The notes below the pieces were generated by a model, which was not told where the DNA came from, searched no databases, and saw nothing but the letters and a program-made list of their open reading frames with translations. Of a stretch of DNA of 64,000 bases, positions 1-9,577 are shown piece by piece. Source of the DNA: Hyphomicrobiales bacterium (lineage in GTDB: Bacteria > Pseudomonadota > Alphaproteobacteria > Rhizobiales > Rhizobiaceae); contig UCAG01000016.1 of NCBI GenBank assembly GCA_900470285.1, forward strand, positions 1-64,000, in the 5' to 3' direction. The position numbers and the translations under genes were made by a program. Position 1 is the first letter of the stretch. The number at the start of each line of letters is the position of its first letter.

Positions 1-532
1 ACTGTCAACACACACAAACGCCTTTTATGGAATTTTTATAACAAAAACCGAAAAACATCGCCTCTCCCATCCATTTATCCCCTCACCACACCGCTCCAGC
101 ACTCAAATCCATCCCCAATCACCAAAAAAACACCACCAAATATATCAAATCACCAAACCAAACCCTTGCTTCGACTCGCAAATCCAGAATCAAATTACGG
201 AATCATCACTCTCAAACCCGAATCCATACCCAAAGCAGCATTTCTTATGAGGGTATTGATGCTCATTATATATTGTAGTTTTCGCAGCATAATAATACTG
301 CGATCATAAACACGCCCCATTCCGGTCGTACGCACACATCTGAAATGGAACAGGTTCAGAGCTTCAGTTTAAAAAAGCGAATAATCGTGGAATGATTCCA
401 CATATCTCGTTTGTTTGCCGTCTTCTCATTGACTTGACCGGTATGCACAGGCAAAACTTTGCTCCTCACCTGAGGTAATTCAATATTACGCAGATTTTTC
501 CGCAGCCTGCGGTGCGCAATATATAATAAGGA
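1..532. other. Upstream intergenic region with a G-poor, C-rich tract
   Basis: No gene is visible here. From about 55 to 240 the + strand is rich in C and A and has very few G. Long C-rich, G-poor, unstructured stretches are typical of Rho utilisation sites, so this could be the Rho-dependent end of a + strand gene lying before the window; that is inference. The rest is AT-rich and probably carries the promoter of the M23 peptidase gene. A small hairpin (CCGCA/TGCGG) lies near 500-513. Confidence 0.4.
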
Positions 533-2515
533 ATGGTACTGCGCGGCATGAATCAGCAGATCTTGACCAACTCCAGCGACCCCGGAGATGAGCCGCCGCT
601 CATCACGGACGGGCGTCGCGGACCACCAGATCGGCGTGAAGTTTCTGCACGATGGCTGGCCGGCACTTTTCTGACCGGCATTACAGCCTCATTACTTATT
701 GGTGTTGCACTCTTTGCCGCGCTGGACGGACGTCAGCAATTGGCGACGCCTCCCGAGCTCGTTACAAAAGAAGAAATGCCGGCTAAGACGGATGCTAAGG
801 ATAGCACCAAAGGCAACCGCGTTATTGCAACTGTCACCAAACAAAAAAGCCGCGACCGCCGCCGCATGGAAGTTTCAACCATGCAGAAAGTCGGTGAGCG
901 CGAAGTTATCCGTACCAAACCATTTGAATATGTCCGTATGGCTTTGGCTGCCGATCATCCGGTAAGCCGACAATATCCGGCATTTGATGCTATGGCTGTT
1001 TTCTCTGACGGCGCTAAACAACAGGTGCAGGCTGCGAATACCGGACAAATTTACGGCGCAAAGGTTGAAAGTGAAATCAGTCTGCGTACGATCGATTTTC
1101 CGATCAGTGCCGGAAATTATGATTCAGCATCAGATCTTACCAGTGACGAAGTAGAAAAAGTCGTTCGCAATACCGGTCAGTTACTGACTGACGGCGATGT
1201 GCAAATCGCATCTCTTCATTATGTTGACCCGCTGCGCTTTGGTAACAGCGGTGTTTCCCCTTATACCCTGACACAACCGCTTGGCGTGCGTATTACGCAG
1301 GAAAATGTCAGCGTCAGCAATCGTCTTCTTGATGGTGAAACCAATACCGGCTTCTCCGAAGATATTATTCCTTTCCGTTCTGATTCAAAAATCATCGATG
1401 CTCTGAATAAGAGTGGTTATGAGGGTGAAGATGCGGATAATATTGCTGAAGCCCTAAGCAAGCTGATGAATTCGCCGCGCCTGAAAGCCGGTAGCGTATT
1501 GCGTGTAGGCGTGACCTCTTCTGAAGAAGAAGATCATATTGTCCGTGTTACGCTCTATAACGGAACAACCCATATTGTTACGGTCGCTCTCGATGATCAA
1601 AACCAATATGTTCCGTCTGATGAGCCGGAAATGACCCCTCTTCTCCAAACTGCATTTGATGATAATGCACCGCCGCCGACGATCCGTGGTGAGATGCCAT
1701 CTGTTTATGATGCCGTTTATAAAGCAGCTCTTGCCTATGGCATGACCAATGATATGGCGCGGCAACTGATAAAAATGCTGGCGAATGACGTCGATCTGCA
1801 ATCCAAGATCGCCCGCTCCGATGCAATTGAAGCATTCTTCTCCCTGCCGGAAGATTCCGAAAGTGCGAATGAAGAGTCTCAGTTGCTCTATGTCAGCGCC
1901 AATATGGGCGGTACAACCAAGAAATTCTACCGCTACCAGTCGCCGGAAGGCGGCGTGGAATTTTATGATGAGAATGGCCGCAGTGCCCAGCAATTCCTGA
2001 TCCGTAAACCCGTTCCCAATGGTGTCTTCGGTTCACCATTCGGCGGACGCCGTCATCCTATTCTCGGCTATGTCCGTATGCATACGGGTGTTGACTGGCG
2101 CGCTCCGCGCGGCTCCCCGATTCTTGCTGCCGGTAATGGTATTGTTGAAAAAGCTGGCTGGGCCAATGGTTATGGTAATCAGACCATTATCCGTCACGGT
2201 AACGGCTATCAGACCAGTTACAACCACCAGAATGCCATTGCTTCCGGTATTACGCCCGGCACGCGCGTTCGTCAGGGACAGCTGATCGGTTATGTCGGTT
2301 CAACCGGTCTTTCGACCGGCCCGCATTTGCACTACGAAGTTATTGTGAATGGTGCAAAAGTGGATCCGATGCGTATCCGTATGCCGCAAAGTCAATCTCT
2401 GGGCGGAAAGCAGCTGGAAGTCTTTATGCGTGAACGCAACCGTATCGATCAGCTGCTGGATGGCAAGGGAGACGCTCCTGCCAAGGTTGCCAATACATCT
2501 CAGGCAAAAAGCTGA
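533..2515 (+). CDS. M23 family metallopeptidase (peptidoglycan endopeptidase), membrane anchored
   Basis: A 660-residue protein with one N-terminal membrane segment (about residues 42-64), a long variable middle part, and a C-terminal M23/LytM domain (about residues 510-620). The zinc-binding motifs are intact: HTGVD and GPHLHYE. Proteins of this type cut peptide cross-links of peptidoglycan, or activate amidases when degenerate; the intact metal ligands favour an active enzyme in the periplasm. The start is uncertain. ATG 533 directly touches an AAGGA sequence, which is too close for a normal ribosome binding site, and ATG 548 is 15 bases from it. A strong hairpin follows the stop codon, so the gene appears to be a single transcription unit, convergent with the L,D-transpeptidase. 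Confidence 0.9.
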   Translation: MVLRGMNQQILTNSSDPGDEPPLITDGRRGPPDRREVSARWLAGTFLTGITASLLIGVALFAALDGRQQLATPPELVTKEEMPAKTDAKDSTKGNRVIATVTKQKSRDRRRMEVSTMQKVGEREVIRTKPFEYVRMALAADHPVSRQYPAFDAMAVFSDGAKQQVQAANTGQIYGAKVESEISLRTIDFPISAGNYDSASDLTSDEVEKVVRNTGQLLTDGDVQIASLHYVDPLRFGNSGVSPYTLTQPLGVRITQENVSVSNRLLDGETNTGFSEDIIPFRSDSKIIDALNKSGYEGEDADNIAEALSKLMNSPRLKAGSVLRVGVTSSEEEDHIVRVTLYNGTTHIVTVALDDQNQYVPSDEPEMTPLLQTAFDDNAPPPTIRGEMPSVYDAVYKAALAYGMTNDMARQLIKMLANDVDLQSKIARSDAIEAFFSLPEDSESANEESQLLYVSANMGGTTKKFYRYQSPEGGVEFYDENGRSAQQFLIRKPVPNGVFGSPFGGRRHPILGYVRMHTGVDWRAPRGSPILAAGNGIVEKAGWANGYGNQTIIRHGNGYQTSYNHQNAIASGITPGTRVRQGQLIGYVGSTGLSTGPHLHYEVIVNGAKVDPMRIRMPQSQSLGGKQLEVFMRERNRIDQLLDGKGDAPAKVANTSQAKS

Positions 2516-2530
2516 TAAACTATAAAATAA

Positions 2531-2557
2531 AAAGCGGCCTTTCAGGCCGCTTTTTTG
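2531..2557. terminator. Bidirectional intrinsic terminator
   Basis: A 10-bp perfect stem (AAAGCGGCCT/AGGCCGCTTT) with a 3-base loop has T-rich DNA on the + side and A-rich DNA on the other. It lies between the convergent M23 and L,D-transpeptidase genes and can serve both. Confidence 0.9.
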
Positions 2558-2561
2558 TTTC

Positions 2562-3998
2562 TTATTCCGTAAACTCCACGGTTACTCCGGGTTTTACAAG
2601 CTTGACCAGTTCTTCCGCATCCCAATTGGCAAGGCGGATACAACCGTGACTGGCTGTTTTACCAATACGGGATGGATCAGGTGTACCGTGAATACCATAA
2701 GTCGGCTTTGACAGCGCAATCCACACAGTGCCCACCGGCCCGTTAGGTCCCGGCGGCACAATCAGCACCTTGTCATTATTGCCCTGTTTGAAATTAATCT
2801 TCGGATTATAGGTATAGTTCGGATTGGTCGCGATACGCTCAACCGTCACAATACCGGACGGAGAAGGATTATCCGCCGAACCGATTGTCGACGGATAGGC
2901 CACTACCAGTTTGCCGTTTGCATCATAGCCGCGCACTTGTTTGCGTGCCTTATCCGCAATAATTTTAGCAATAGGCGCGCGCTTCTGTTTGCCCAGGTTA
3001 GGCACACTGATCACTTCGCCGGGTTGACGGAAACTGATCCCCGGATTGATTTCCTGAAGATAATTTTCATCAATGTGGAATTTTTCGGCCAGCATTTCAC
3101 GCGGCGAGACATAAGCCATTTCAGGCAGCTTGGCCTTTTCACTGTAATCATTGGGTACAGAAGCCAGATAAAAGCGACCGACATCCTCATTGGTAATCGT
3201 ATATTCTGTAAAAGCAGGACCGCCTGTGGCTTCCAGCTGGGCATTGACCTGTGTTTCATCTGCAGGATTGATGCTCAGACCCGTTACTTCCAGATAAGAT
3301 GCCGCCGCCTTGTCAACATTGCTGCCCGCTTTGCCATCGATCACGCCCGGTGATGTACCGGCACGATCCAGCATAATCTGATAAGCAGCAAATTTAGCTT
3401 TTGCGCCCTGACCTTTCGGCATCACAACTGAAGGTGTCTGCGAGCCCGACATACCGGAAGACGTGTTCGGATATTGTCCGTAAGGATCTTCAATCGCAGG
3501 TTTGAAATCATTATCATCCGGTGACGGTGCAGCACCGACATCCGGCAAAGCAGAACGGTCAACTGCTGCATTATTCACACCCGTATTGCCTCGTGGTGCT
3601 GCCGGAAAATAATCCGTACCGGCATCATCCGGCACATTTGCAAAGCCGTCATAAGGCACGCCGCCACCAACCGGTCCATTCAATGTCCAGTTATCATTAG
3701 AATCCGGCTGCTGCGGAGGCTGTTGCGGATAGCCACCCGGCTGCTCCTGAATACGCAAAATCTTGCCGCTATTATCCATGGTCACCTGACGCCCTGAGGC
3801 ATCAATATAAACCCGCACTTTATTATCCTGATAAATAACTTCACCCGGATCATAAAGCTGCGCCATCAACACGGGACGCTCTTCTCCGGAAACGGAGCCA
3901 CCAATGTCAAAAGGGGACGCATAAGCGGTCGCCGCTGTCAGACCTGTCACGGACAGTCCGAGATAAGTCTTCCGTAGAATTCCCCGCATTTTATGCAT
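2562..3998 (-). CDS. L,D-transpeptidase (YkuD/ErfK family)
   Basis: A 478-residue exported protein. An N-terminal signal peptide (MHKMRGILRKTYLGLS, ending near AYA) is followed by a proline/glycine-rich low-complexity region, a possible peptidoglycan-binding-like segment, and a C-terminal YkuD domain with the catalytic motif SHGCIRLANWD. The cysteine nucleophile forms 3-3 cross-links in peptidoglycan or attaches envelope proteins to it. I chose ATG 3998 because it is preceded by AAAGGG at good spacing; a longer TTG start at 4019 has no such site. With the neighbouring M23 peptidase it forms a small wall-remodelling pair, but the two genes are convergent, so not co-transcribed. Confidence 0.92.
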   Translation of the reverse strand: MHKMRGILRKTYLGLSVTGLTAATAYASPFDIGGSVSGEERPVLMAQLYDPGEVIYQDNKVRVYIDASGRQVTMDNSGKILRIQEQPGGYPQQPPQQPDSNDNWTLNGPVGGGVPYDGFANVPDDAGTDYFPAAPRGNTGVNNAAVDRSALPDVGAAPSPDDNDFKPAIEDPYGQYPNTSSGMSGSQTPSVVMPKGQGAKAKFAAYQIMLDRAGTSPGVIDGKAGSNVDKAAASYLEVTGLSINPADETQVNAQLEATGGPAFTEYTITNEDVGRFYLASVPNDYSEKAKLPEMAYVSPREMLAEKFHIDENYLQEINPGISFRQPGEVISVPNLGKQKRAPIAKIIADKARKQVRGYDANGKLVVAYPSTIGSADNPSPSGIVTVERIATNPNYTYNPKINFKQGNNDKVLIVPPGPNGPVGTVWIALSKPTYGIHGTPDPSRIGKTASHGCIRLANWDAEELVKLVKPGVTVEFTE

Positions 3999-4147
3999 AC
4001 CACACCCTTTAAAGCGCAAATCTTGTCTCTTCAGCCAGTTGCCTGTCCTGAAATGCTCTAATCGCAGATCAGGCCATTTTTATGGTTAATAACTTAACTG
4101 CATATGAAGAAGATAATCCGCAACAGATATTTTTTATAGTTATGAAA

Positions 4148-4176
4148 AAGCGGCACCGCATTCAGCAGTGCCGCTT
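4148..4176 (-). terminator. Intrinsic terminator of clpB
   Basis: AAGCGGCAC and GTGCCGCTT form a 9-bp stem. On the minus strand it is followed by a TTTTTC run. It lies about 40 bases after the clpB stop codon. Confidence 0.85.
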
Positions 4177-4218
4177 ACCATCTCTTGACTCAATCAGGAT
4201 TTATTACCTGTCAGAAGT

Positions 4219-6804
4219 TCAGTGTTTTGGTTTGGGCTGAAAGACCAGACGGTCTGATCCTGCCGAAATATCCACCACCGAACCATCAAAGATTTCACCA
4301 CCGAGAATTTTCTCAGCAAGCGGATCCTGTACCTGTTTCTGGATCACCCGTTTCAGCGGGCGGGCACCATAAGCAGGATCATAGCCCTTATCGGCCAGCC
4401 AGTTACGGGCATCATCCTCAACATCCAGCGTGATCTTGCGGTCACTCAGCAGATTCTGCAATCTTGCCAGCTGAATATCGACAATCGCACCCATTTCAGA
4501 GCGGTGCAGGCGATGAAACAGAATAATCTCATCCACACGGTTGAGGAATTCCGGACGGAAAGATGCACGAACAACGCCCATGACTTCTTCACGAACACTG
4601 TCCACATCCTGATCCTCATTCAGTGCAACAAGATATTCCGCACCGAGATTGGAAGTCATAATGATCAGCGTATTGCGGAAATCCACCGTACGTCCCTGAC
4701 CATCGGTCAGACGACCATCATCCAGCACCTGCAACAACACGTTGAAGACATCCGGATGCGCTTTTTCAATCTCGTCGAACAGGATCACCTGATACGGACG
4801 ACGACGCACCGCTTCGGTGAGCACACCACCTTCTTCATAACCGACATAGCCCGGAGGCGCTCCGATCAAACGGGATACAGAGTGCTTTTCCATGAATTCG
4901 GACATATCAATCCGCACCATAGCTGTGTCATCCGAGAACAGGAAACTGGCCAAAGCTTTAGTCAGCTCTGTTTTACCCACACCTGTCGGGCCTAAGAAGA
5001 TGAATGAGCCGATCGGGCGGTTCGGGTCCTGCAGACCGGCACGGGCACGACGCACCGCACGCGAGACCGCCTGCACTGCTTCCCCCTGACCGATCACGCG
5101 CTTGCCGAGCTCGTCTTCCATCCGCAGTAATTTTTCCCGTTCGCCTTCCAGCATCCGGTCAACCGGAATACCTGTCCAGCGGGAAATGATCTGCGCGATG
5201 TGATCCGGCGACACAGTTTCTTCCAGCATGGTGCCGGTATTTTCCTGCGCTTCCGCATCACTAAGCTGCTTTTCCAGCTGCGGGATCGTACCATAGGCCA
5301 GTTCACCGGCTTTCTGGAACTCACCATTACGCTGGGCAGCCGCCAAAGCATTACGCGCATCTTCAAGCTGCTTCTTCAGATCTGCGGCATGGCCGAGTTT
5401 CTGCTTTTCTGCCTGCCATTTGGCAGTCAGTTCAGCGGATTCCTCTTCCAGATCGGTCAGCTCTTTTTCAAGACGCAGCAAACGATCTTTCGATGCCGTA
5501 TCGGTTTCCAGCTTGAGCGCTTCACGCTCAATCTTCAGCTGCATGACACGGCGATCCATCTCATCCAGCTCTTCCGGTTTGGAATCCACCTGCATACGCA
5601 GACGCGCAGCCGCTTCATCCACGAGGTCAATCGCTTTGTCCGGCAGAAAACGGTCAGTAATATAACGGTTCGACAAAGTTGCCGCCGAGACCAGAGCAGA
5701 ATCCGAGATACGCACTTTGTGGTGCTGCTCGTATTTTTCCTTCAGACCGCGCAGGATCGAGATCGTATCTTCAATCGTTGGTTCATTGACAAATACCGGC
5801 TGGAAACGACGGGCAAGCGCCGCATCTTTTTCAACATATTTGCGGTATTCTTCCAGTGTCGTTGCACCAACACAATGCAGCTCACCGCGTGCCAGCGCAG
5901 GCTTCAGCAGATTGGATGCATCCATCGCACCGTCCGATTTACCGGCACCGACCAGAGTATGCATTTCGTCGATGAACAGGATGATTTCACCGGCAGCCGC
6001 TTCAACTTCCGTCAGCACAGCTTTCAGGCGTTCTTCAAATTCACCGCGATATTTCGCACCGGCAATCAGCGCACCCATATCCAGTGCCATCAAACGCTTG
6101 TCTTTCAGCGATTCCGGCACATCACCATTGACGATACGCAGTGCTAAGCCTTCGGCAATCGCGGTTTTACCCACACCCGGTTCACCAATCAGCACCGGAT
6201 TATTCTTGGTACGACGCGACAGAACCTGAATGGTACGGCGGATTTCATCATCACGGCCGATCACCGGATCAAGCTTGCCGGAACGCGCATCCTCGGTCAG
6301 ATCACGGGCATATTTTTTCAGCGCTTCGAAATTGGCTTCGGCAGAAGCACTATCGGCAGTCCGGCCTTTACGCATCTGATTAATCACCTCGTTCAAAGCT
6401 TTGGCTGTGACACCGGCATGTGTCAGAATTTCATAGGTTTTCGCACTTTTTTCCAGCGTGAAAGCGGTGAGCAGACGCTCAACCGTGACATAGCTGTCAC
6501 CGGCTTTAGTGGCCAGTTCTTCCGCAGTGGTCAAAATTTTTGCAAGCGCAGGCGAGAGATAAAGCTGTCCGCTACCGCCGGTCACTTTCGGCAGTGCAGC
6601 CAAGGCACTCTGTAATCCGAGCTTAAGATCAGCAAGGCGACCGCCTGCCCGTTCGATCAGGCCGGAAGCCAGACCTTCCTCATCATCCACCAGGACTTTC
6701 AGCAGATGTTCAGGGGCAAATTGCTGGTTATCAGAATTTAATGCAAAGCTTTGCGCTGACTGGAGAAAACCCTGTACGCGCTCGCTGTATTTTTCAATAT
6801 TCAT
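4219..6804 (-). CDS. clpB: ATP-dependent chaperone ClpB
   Basis: An 861-residue AAA+ disaggregase of normal family length. In order: Clp N domain (about 1-145), first nucleotide-binding domain with Walker A GEPGVGKT (about 205), the coiled-coil M domain (about 400-530) and second nucleotide-binding domain with GPTGVGKT (about 600). ClpB hexamers work with DnaK to dissolve protein aggregates in the cytosol after heat stress. The start is ATG 6804 ([11 protein letters not shown]), preceded by AAGGAGA; a 12-residue upstream extension in the same frame is unlikely. A heat-shock type promoter is visible about 190 bases upstream, and rpoH itself lies later in the window. Confidence 0.98.
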   Translation of the reverse strand: MNIEKYSERVQGFLQSAQSFALNSDNQQFAPEHLLKVLVDDEEGLASGLIERAGGRLADLKLGLQSALAALPKVTGGSGQLYLSPALAKILTTAEELATKAGDSYVTVERLLTAFTLEKSAKTYEILTHAGVTAKALNEVINQMRKGRTADSASAEANFEALKKYARDLTEDARSGKLDPVIGRDDEIRRTIQVLSRRTKNNPVLIGEPGVGKTAIAEGLALRIVNGDVPESLKDKRLMALDMGALIAGAKYRGEFEERLKAVLTEVEAAAGEIILFIDEMHTLVGAGKSDGAMDASNLLKPALARGELHCVGATTLEEYRKYVEKDAALARRFQPVFVNEPTIEDTISILRGLKEKYEQHHKVRISDSALVSAATLSNRYITDRFLPDKAIDLVDEAAARLRMQVDSKPEELDEMDRRVMQLKIEREALKLETDTASKDRLLRLEKELTDLEEESAELTAKWQAEKQKLGHAADLKKQLEDARNALAAAQRNGEFQKAGELAYGTIPQLEKQLSDAEAQENTGTMLEETVSPDHIAQIISRWTGIPVDRMLEGEREKLLRMEDELGKRVIGQGEAVQAVSRAVRRARAGLQDPNRPIGSFIFLGPTGVGKTELTKALASFLFSDDTAMVRIDMSEFMEKHSVSRLIGAPPGYVGYEEGGVLTEAVRRRPYQVILFDEIEKAHPDVFNVLLQVLDDGRLTDGQGRTVDFRNTLIIMTSNLGAEYLVALNEDQDVDSVREEVMGVVRASFRPEFLNRVDEIILFHRLHRSEMGAIVDIQLARLQNLLSDRKITLDVEDDARNWLADKGYDPAYGARPLKRVIQKQVQDPLAEKILGGEIFDGSVVDISAGSDRLVFQPKPKH

Positions 6805-6990
6805 AGTGTCTCCTTTTCGCCCGCCAGCCCTCCAAGGCACCGGCAGATCATGGGTGACGGCTCCCCCTTAAAGGCAGGAACCATTATTCAGCAGACTTCA
6901 GATAAACGGGACAAAATACTTCCGACAAAATCAGAACCAGTTTCACTGGAAATGCGTGGAATAAATTGCTCCGGCATCCTGTCACAAGGG

Positions 6991-7019
6991 ATATGGGGCG
7001 ACACCCCTCTCCCTGCAAG
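6991..7019 (-). promoter_or_regulatory. Candidate RpoH (sigma-32) promoter of clpB
   Basis: On the minus strand CTTGCA and CCATAT are separated by exactly 17 bases. This resembles the alphaproteobacterial RpoH consensus (CTTGAA, N17, CCATnT), with one mismatch in the -35 box. It points at clpB, a classical RpoH target, with a predicted leader of about 180 bases. The assignment is inference from pattern and context. Confidence 0.6.
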
Positions 7020-7066
7020 GGCTGAAAGCATGAAGGTGAAAAATTATTATCACAGCAGGAGTTAGA

Positions 7067-7170
7067 GCATTTCCGGCAAAATGTGCGAAGCACCCTTGCA
7101 AGAAAATCAGTTCACCGGACTGACTTCTGATCCTGCCTCAATGCGCGGATCATGCGTAAAAGCAGAAAAC
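7067..7170. repeat. Intergenic repeat, family D, copy 1
   Basis: A block starting AGAGCATTTCCGGCAAAA and containing an AAATCAGTTC...GACTGA inverted pair closely resembles the block at 26986-27085 after secA. It lies in the 507-base gap between clpB and the DUF4167 gene (6805-7311), in which I see no gene. Confidence 0.7.
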
Positions 7171-7260
7171 AGAGCAGCTTTACGATTTCGTGTTAACTGA
7201 AATCACGCTAAACCCTTTCTCTGCAAATAAATGGCGGCAACCGCACCTTGCGGGTATAAA

Positions 7261-7287
7261 AAAACCGGCAGATTTCCCTGCCGGTTT
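7261..7287 (-). terminator. Intrinsic terminator of the DUF4167 gene
   Basis: AAACCGGCAG and CTGCCGGTTT form a stem with a short loop. On the minus strand it is followed by TTTTTTTATA, just after the end of the DUF4167 gene. Confidence 0.85.
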
Positions 7288-7311
7288 CTAATTCTCTCTT
7301 ATGCAAACAGA

Positions 7312-8238
7312 TTATTCTGTTTCAGCAAAAGCTGTATCCTGATCCTGATTTTCACCATCAGCCTTCGCTGCACGGCTTGTCGTGCGGCGCGGGCGCAGAA
7401 CACGGCGGGTGCGCGGTGCCGGCGCTTCATCAGCACCGGTTGCCTCAGTTACAGCATCCTGCTTCGCTTCAACTGCCGGTGCATCATCACCGTCCTGCAT
7501 AACAGGCGCTGCAGTGCGCGGGCGGCGGCGGGTAACAGGTGCTTCCGCAACTTCAGTCACAACCGGTTCAGTAAAATTTGACGTGACAACCGGCTGCTCA
7601 GCAGACTGATCAAAAGGCACCTGTGCGGCTGCAACCGGCGCTTCCTGTCCCTGATCTGCACCATATTCCGGACGCTGATGACGGCGCGGGCGCTGCATAC
7701 GACCCTGACGGTCATTGTTGCGGTCGTTACGATCATTGCGATCATTACGGTCGCCGCGATCCTGACGATTATTCTGCTGGCGGTTATTACGGTTGGAAGA
7801 ACGGGAATTTTCTTCGCCATACATGACTTCAGCAGGCGTGCCTTCGATCACAGGCTGCGGGCCGCTGCCATCATAAACTTCCTGATGCGATATGGACTGG
7901 CCGGAATGACCCTGCTCCATACCTTCTTCATCATCAAAGTCATCATCAAAAGCTTCATCACGCTGCACCGGCGCAGGATTTTGTGCCTGTGCCGCCAGAA
8001 TAATGCGATTGTAATGTTCAGCGTGCTGCAAATAATTTTCTGCAATCACCCGGTCGCCGGTCGCCTGCGCATCACGGGCCAAAGTCATATATTTTTCGGC
8101 GATATGCTGCGCATTACCCCTGATTTTTACATCAGGTCCGTTACTTTCGTAATTACGGGAAAGAGGATTAGGGCCCTTACGGTTATTATTCCCCCGTCCA
8201 CGCATGCGCCTGTTCTGCTGTCCTGGCCTCATACTCAT
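7312..8238 (-). CDS. DUF4167 domain protein, likely RNA/nucleic-acid associated
   Basis: A 308-residue protein. The N-terminal 80 residues (MSMRPGQQNRRMRGRGNNN through ENYLQHAEHYNRI) match the DUF4167 family common in Hyphomicrobiales. The rest is low-complexity: an acidic patch, an Asn/Asp/Arg-rich run (about 150-190, repeated NDRND units) and an Arg-rich tail with RRRPRT-like motifs. The strongly basic, disordered make-up suggests nucleic-acid binding, but no function is established that I know of. Two ATG codons (8238 and 8232) are possible starts behind a purine-rich GAAAAGAG. It is a monocistronic gene with its own terminator. Confidence 0.85.
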   Translation of the reverse strand: MSMRPGQQNRRMRGRGNNNRKGPNPLSRNYESNGPDVKIRGNAQHIAEKYMTLARDAQATGDRVIAENYLQHAEHYNRIILAAQAQNPAPVQRDEAFDDDFDDEEGMEQGHSGQSISHQEVYDGSGPQPVIEGTPAEVMYGEENSRSSNRNNRQQNNRQDRGDRNDRNDRNDRNNDRQGRMQRPRRHQRPEYGADQGQEAPVAAAQVPFDQSAEQPVVTSNFTEPVVTEVAEAPVTRRRPRTAAPVMQDGDDAPAVEAKQDAVTEATGADEAPAPRTRRVLRPRRTTSRAAKADGENQDQDTAFAETE

Positions 8239-8693
8239 CTCTTTTCAGATTAGGGGCGAAGAAATCATTTCAGCTGAAAGGGCTGAGAGATTTCATAACT
8301 ACAATAACAGAAAGCGCGCCCCGCACTTTCAGCGTATAATTTTAATTTAAGTTTTGTGCTGCCGTGTCAGCAACTCCACAAAGGAGGTCGGTTGAAAAAC
8401 CACCGGACAGCTGCTGATCAAAATGTCTGAATCACTCATAATTTCGCGTCGCATGACACGGTTTTATAAAGATACAAATCAAACATATAATTTCAGGCTG
8501 ACAACCCTGTCCGACATACCAGTGCATAATTTTTTAAATCGCTGCCGGTTTAAAAATGAAATTACGCATTAGTCCGAATTGTTACTGTATCTTTCATCCA
8601 TCTTACAGGACATGCGATGCAGTAGCGGTGACAGGAAACTAGACGTGTTTGCCGTAAATTCCAAGTCTTTTTTGGGCATATCAAACATTAAAG
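8239..8693. other. Intergenic region with a possible 12-codon mini-ORF
   Basis: No ordinary gene is visible in this 455-base gap. Near-perfect ribosome binding site AAAGGAGG (about 8380-8387) precedes TTG at 8392, which opens a 12-codon frame ending at TGA 8428-8430 on the + strand. Several AT-rich stretches could be promoters of the DUF4167 gene (minus strand). I see no terminator hairpin for prmC. Confidence 0.3.
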
Positions 8694-9569
8694 TCAACGT
8701 TGAAATGACAAAGCCCGTTTATGACCGGTCAGATCTTCGGCTACTTTTGTCAGGCGGAATGAATATTGTGCAAAAATTGCCTCCGTATCATCCGCCTGTC
8801 CTGCCCCGATTTCCACAGCAATCATACCATTATTATGTAGGTAGGCGCCACAGTGCTTTGCAAGAGCGCGATAAAAATTTAATCCGTCATCTCCCCCGTC
8901 CAGCGCAAGGCGCGGATCGTAATCTTTGACTTCCCTGTCCAGTTCCAGCACTGTTTTTGCCGGAATATAGGGCGGATTCGAGACAATCAGGTCATATTTG
9001 CCGCGAACAGCACCAAACCAGTCACTTTTCAGAACAGCCAGACGTGATGAAACACCCGCCTGTTTTCCATTGATCCGTGCTGCCTGCAGGGCGCCTTCAG
9101 CAATATCAACTGCAACACCGCGCGCAGTCTTTATTTCATGCAACAGGGTAATCGCAATTGCCCCTGTACCGGTGCCCATATCCAGAAGATCAGCATAACC
9201 TTTTTCTGAACTTCTCTGTTCGAGAAAAGGCAAGACCAGTCCGATCAGTGCTTCCGTATCAGGGCGCGGCTCAAGCGTATTGGCATTTAATTTAAAGCTA
9301 AGACCGTAAAATTCGCGCTCACCGATGATTCGGTGTACCGGCTCACCTGCGAGCCTGCGCTGCATTGCACCCAGCAATTGCTCTGCCACATCCGGCGCAA
9401 CTACTGTATCCGAACGGATCACAAAATCGGTCAGCGTCGCAGCGGTAAAATGCTGCACCAGCAGGCGCGCATCCAGCTCGGCACCGTCAATTTCTGCCTG
9501 TCGCAACTCAAGCCGCACATGAGCTAAAAGCTGACCAAGCGTGTTATTTGTATTTTCCGGTTTAGTCAT
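8694..9569 (-). CDS. prmC: Peptide chain release factor N5-glutamine methyltransferase PrmC
   Basis: A 291-residue SAM-dependent methyltransferase. It shows the Rossmann motif LDMGTGTGAI and the NPPY catalytic motif (SNPPYIP) that binds the glutamine amide. PrmC methylates the Gln of the GGQ motif in release factors RF1/RF2. It follows prfA, its substrate gene, on the same strand by 8 bases, the usual bacterial arrangement, suggesting translational coupling. I prefer ATG 9569 (MTKPEN) to a TTG 12 bases earlier that would sit against the prfA stop codon. Confidence 0.96.
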   Translation of the reverse strand: MTKPENTNNTLGQLLAHVRLELRQAEIDGAELDARLLVQHFTAATLTDFVIRSDTVVAPDVAEQLLGAMQRRLAGEPVHRIIGEREFYGLSFKLNANTLEPRPDTEALIGLVLPFLEQRSSEKGYADLLDMGTGTGAIAITLLHEIKTARGVAVDIAEGALQAARINGKQAGVSSRLAVLKSDWFGAVRGKYDLIVSNPPYIPAKTVLELDREVKDYDPRLALDGGDDGLNFYRALAKHCGAYLHNNGMIAVEIGAGQADDTEAIFAQYSFRLTKVAEDLTGHKRALSFQR

Positions 9570-9577
9570 AACGCCGA

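Noticed and set aside
5200-6147. A 315-residue + strand open frame inside clpB
   Set aside because: It is antisense to a well-conserved chaperone, rich in Phe/Arg/Gln from reverse reading of its codons, with no recognisable domain.
8579-8929. A 116-residue + strand frame overlapping prmC
   Set aside because: More than half is antisense to prmC; no family and no binding site.
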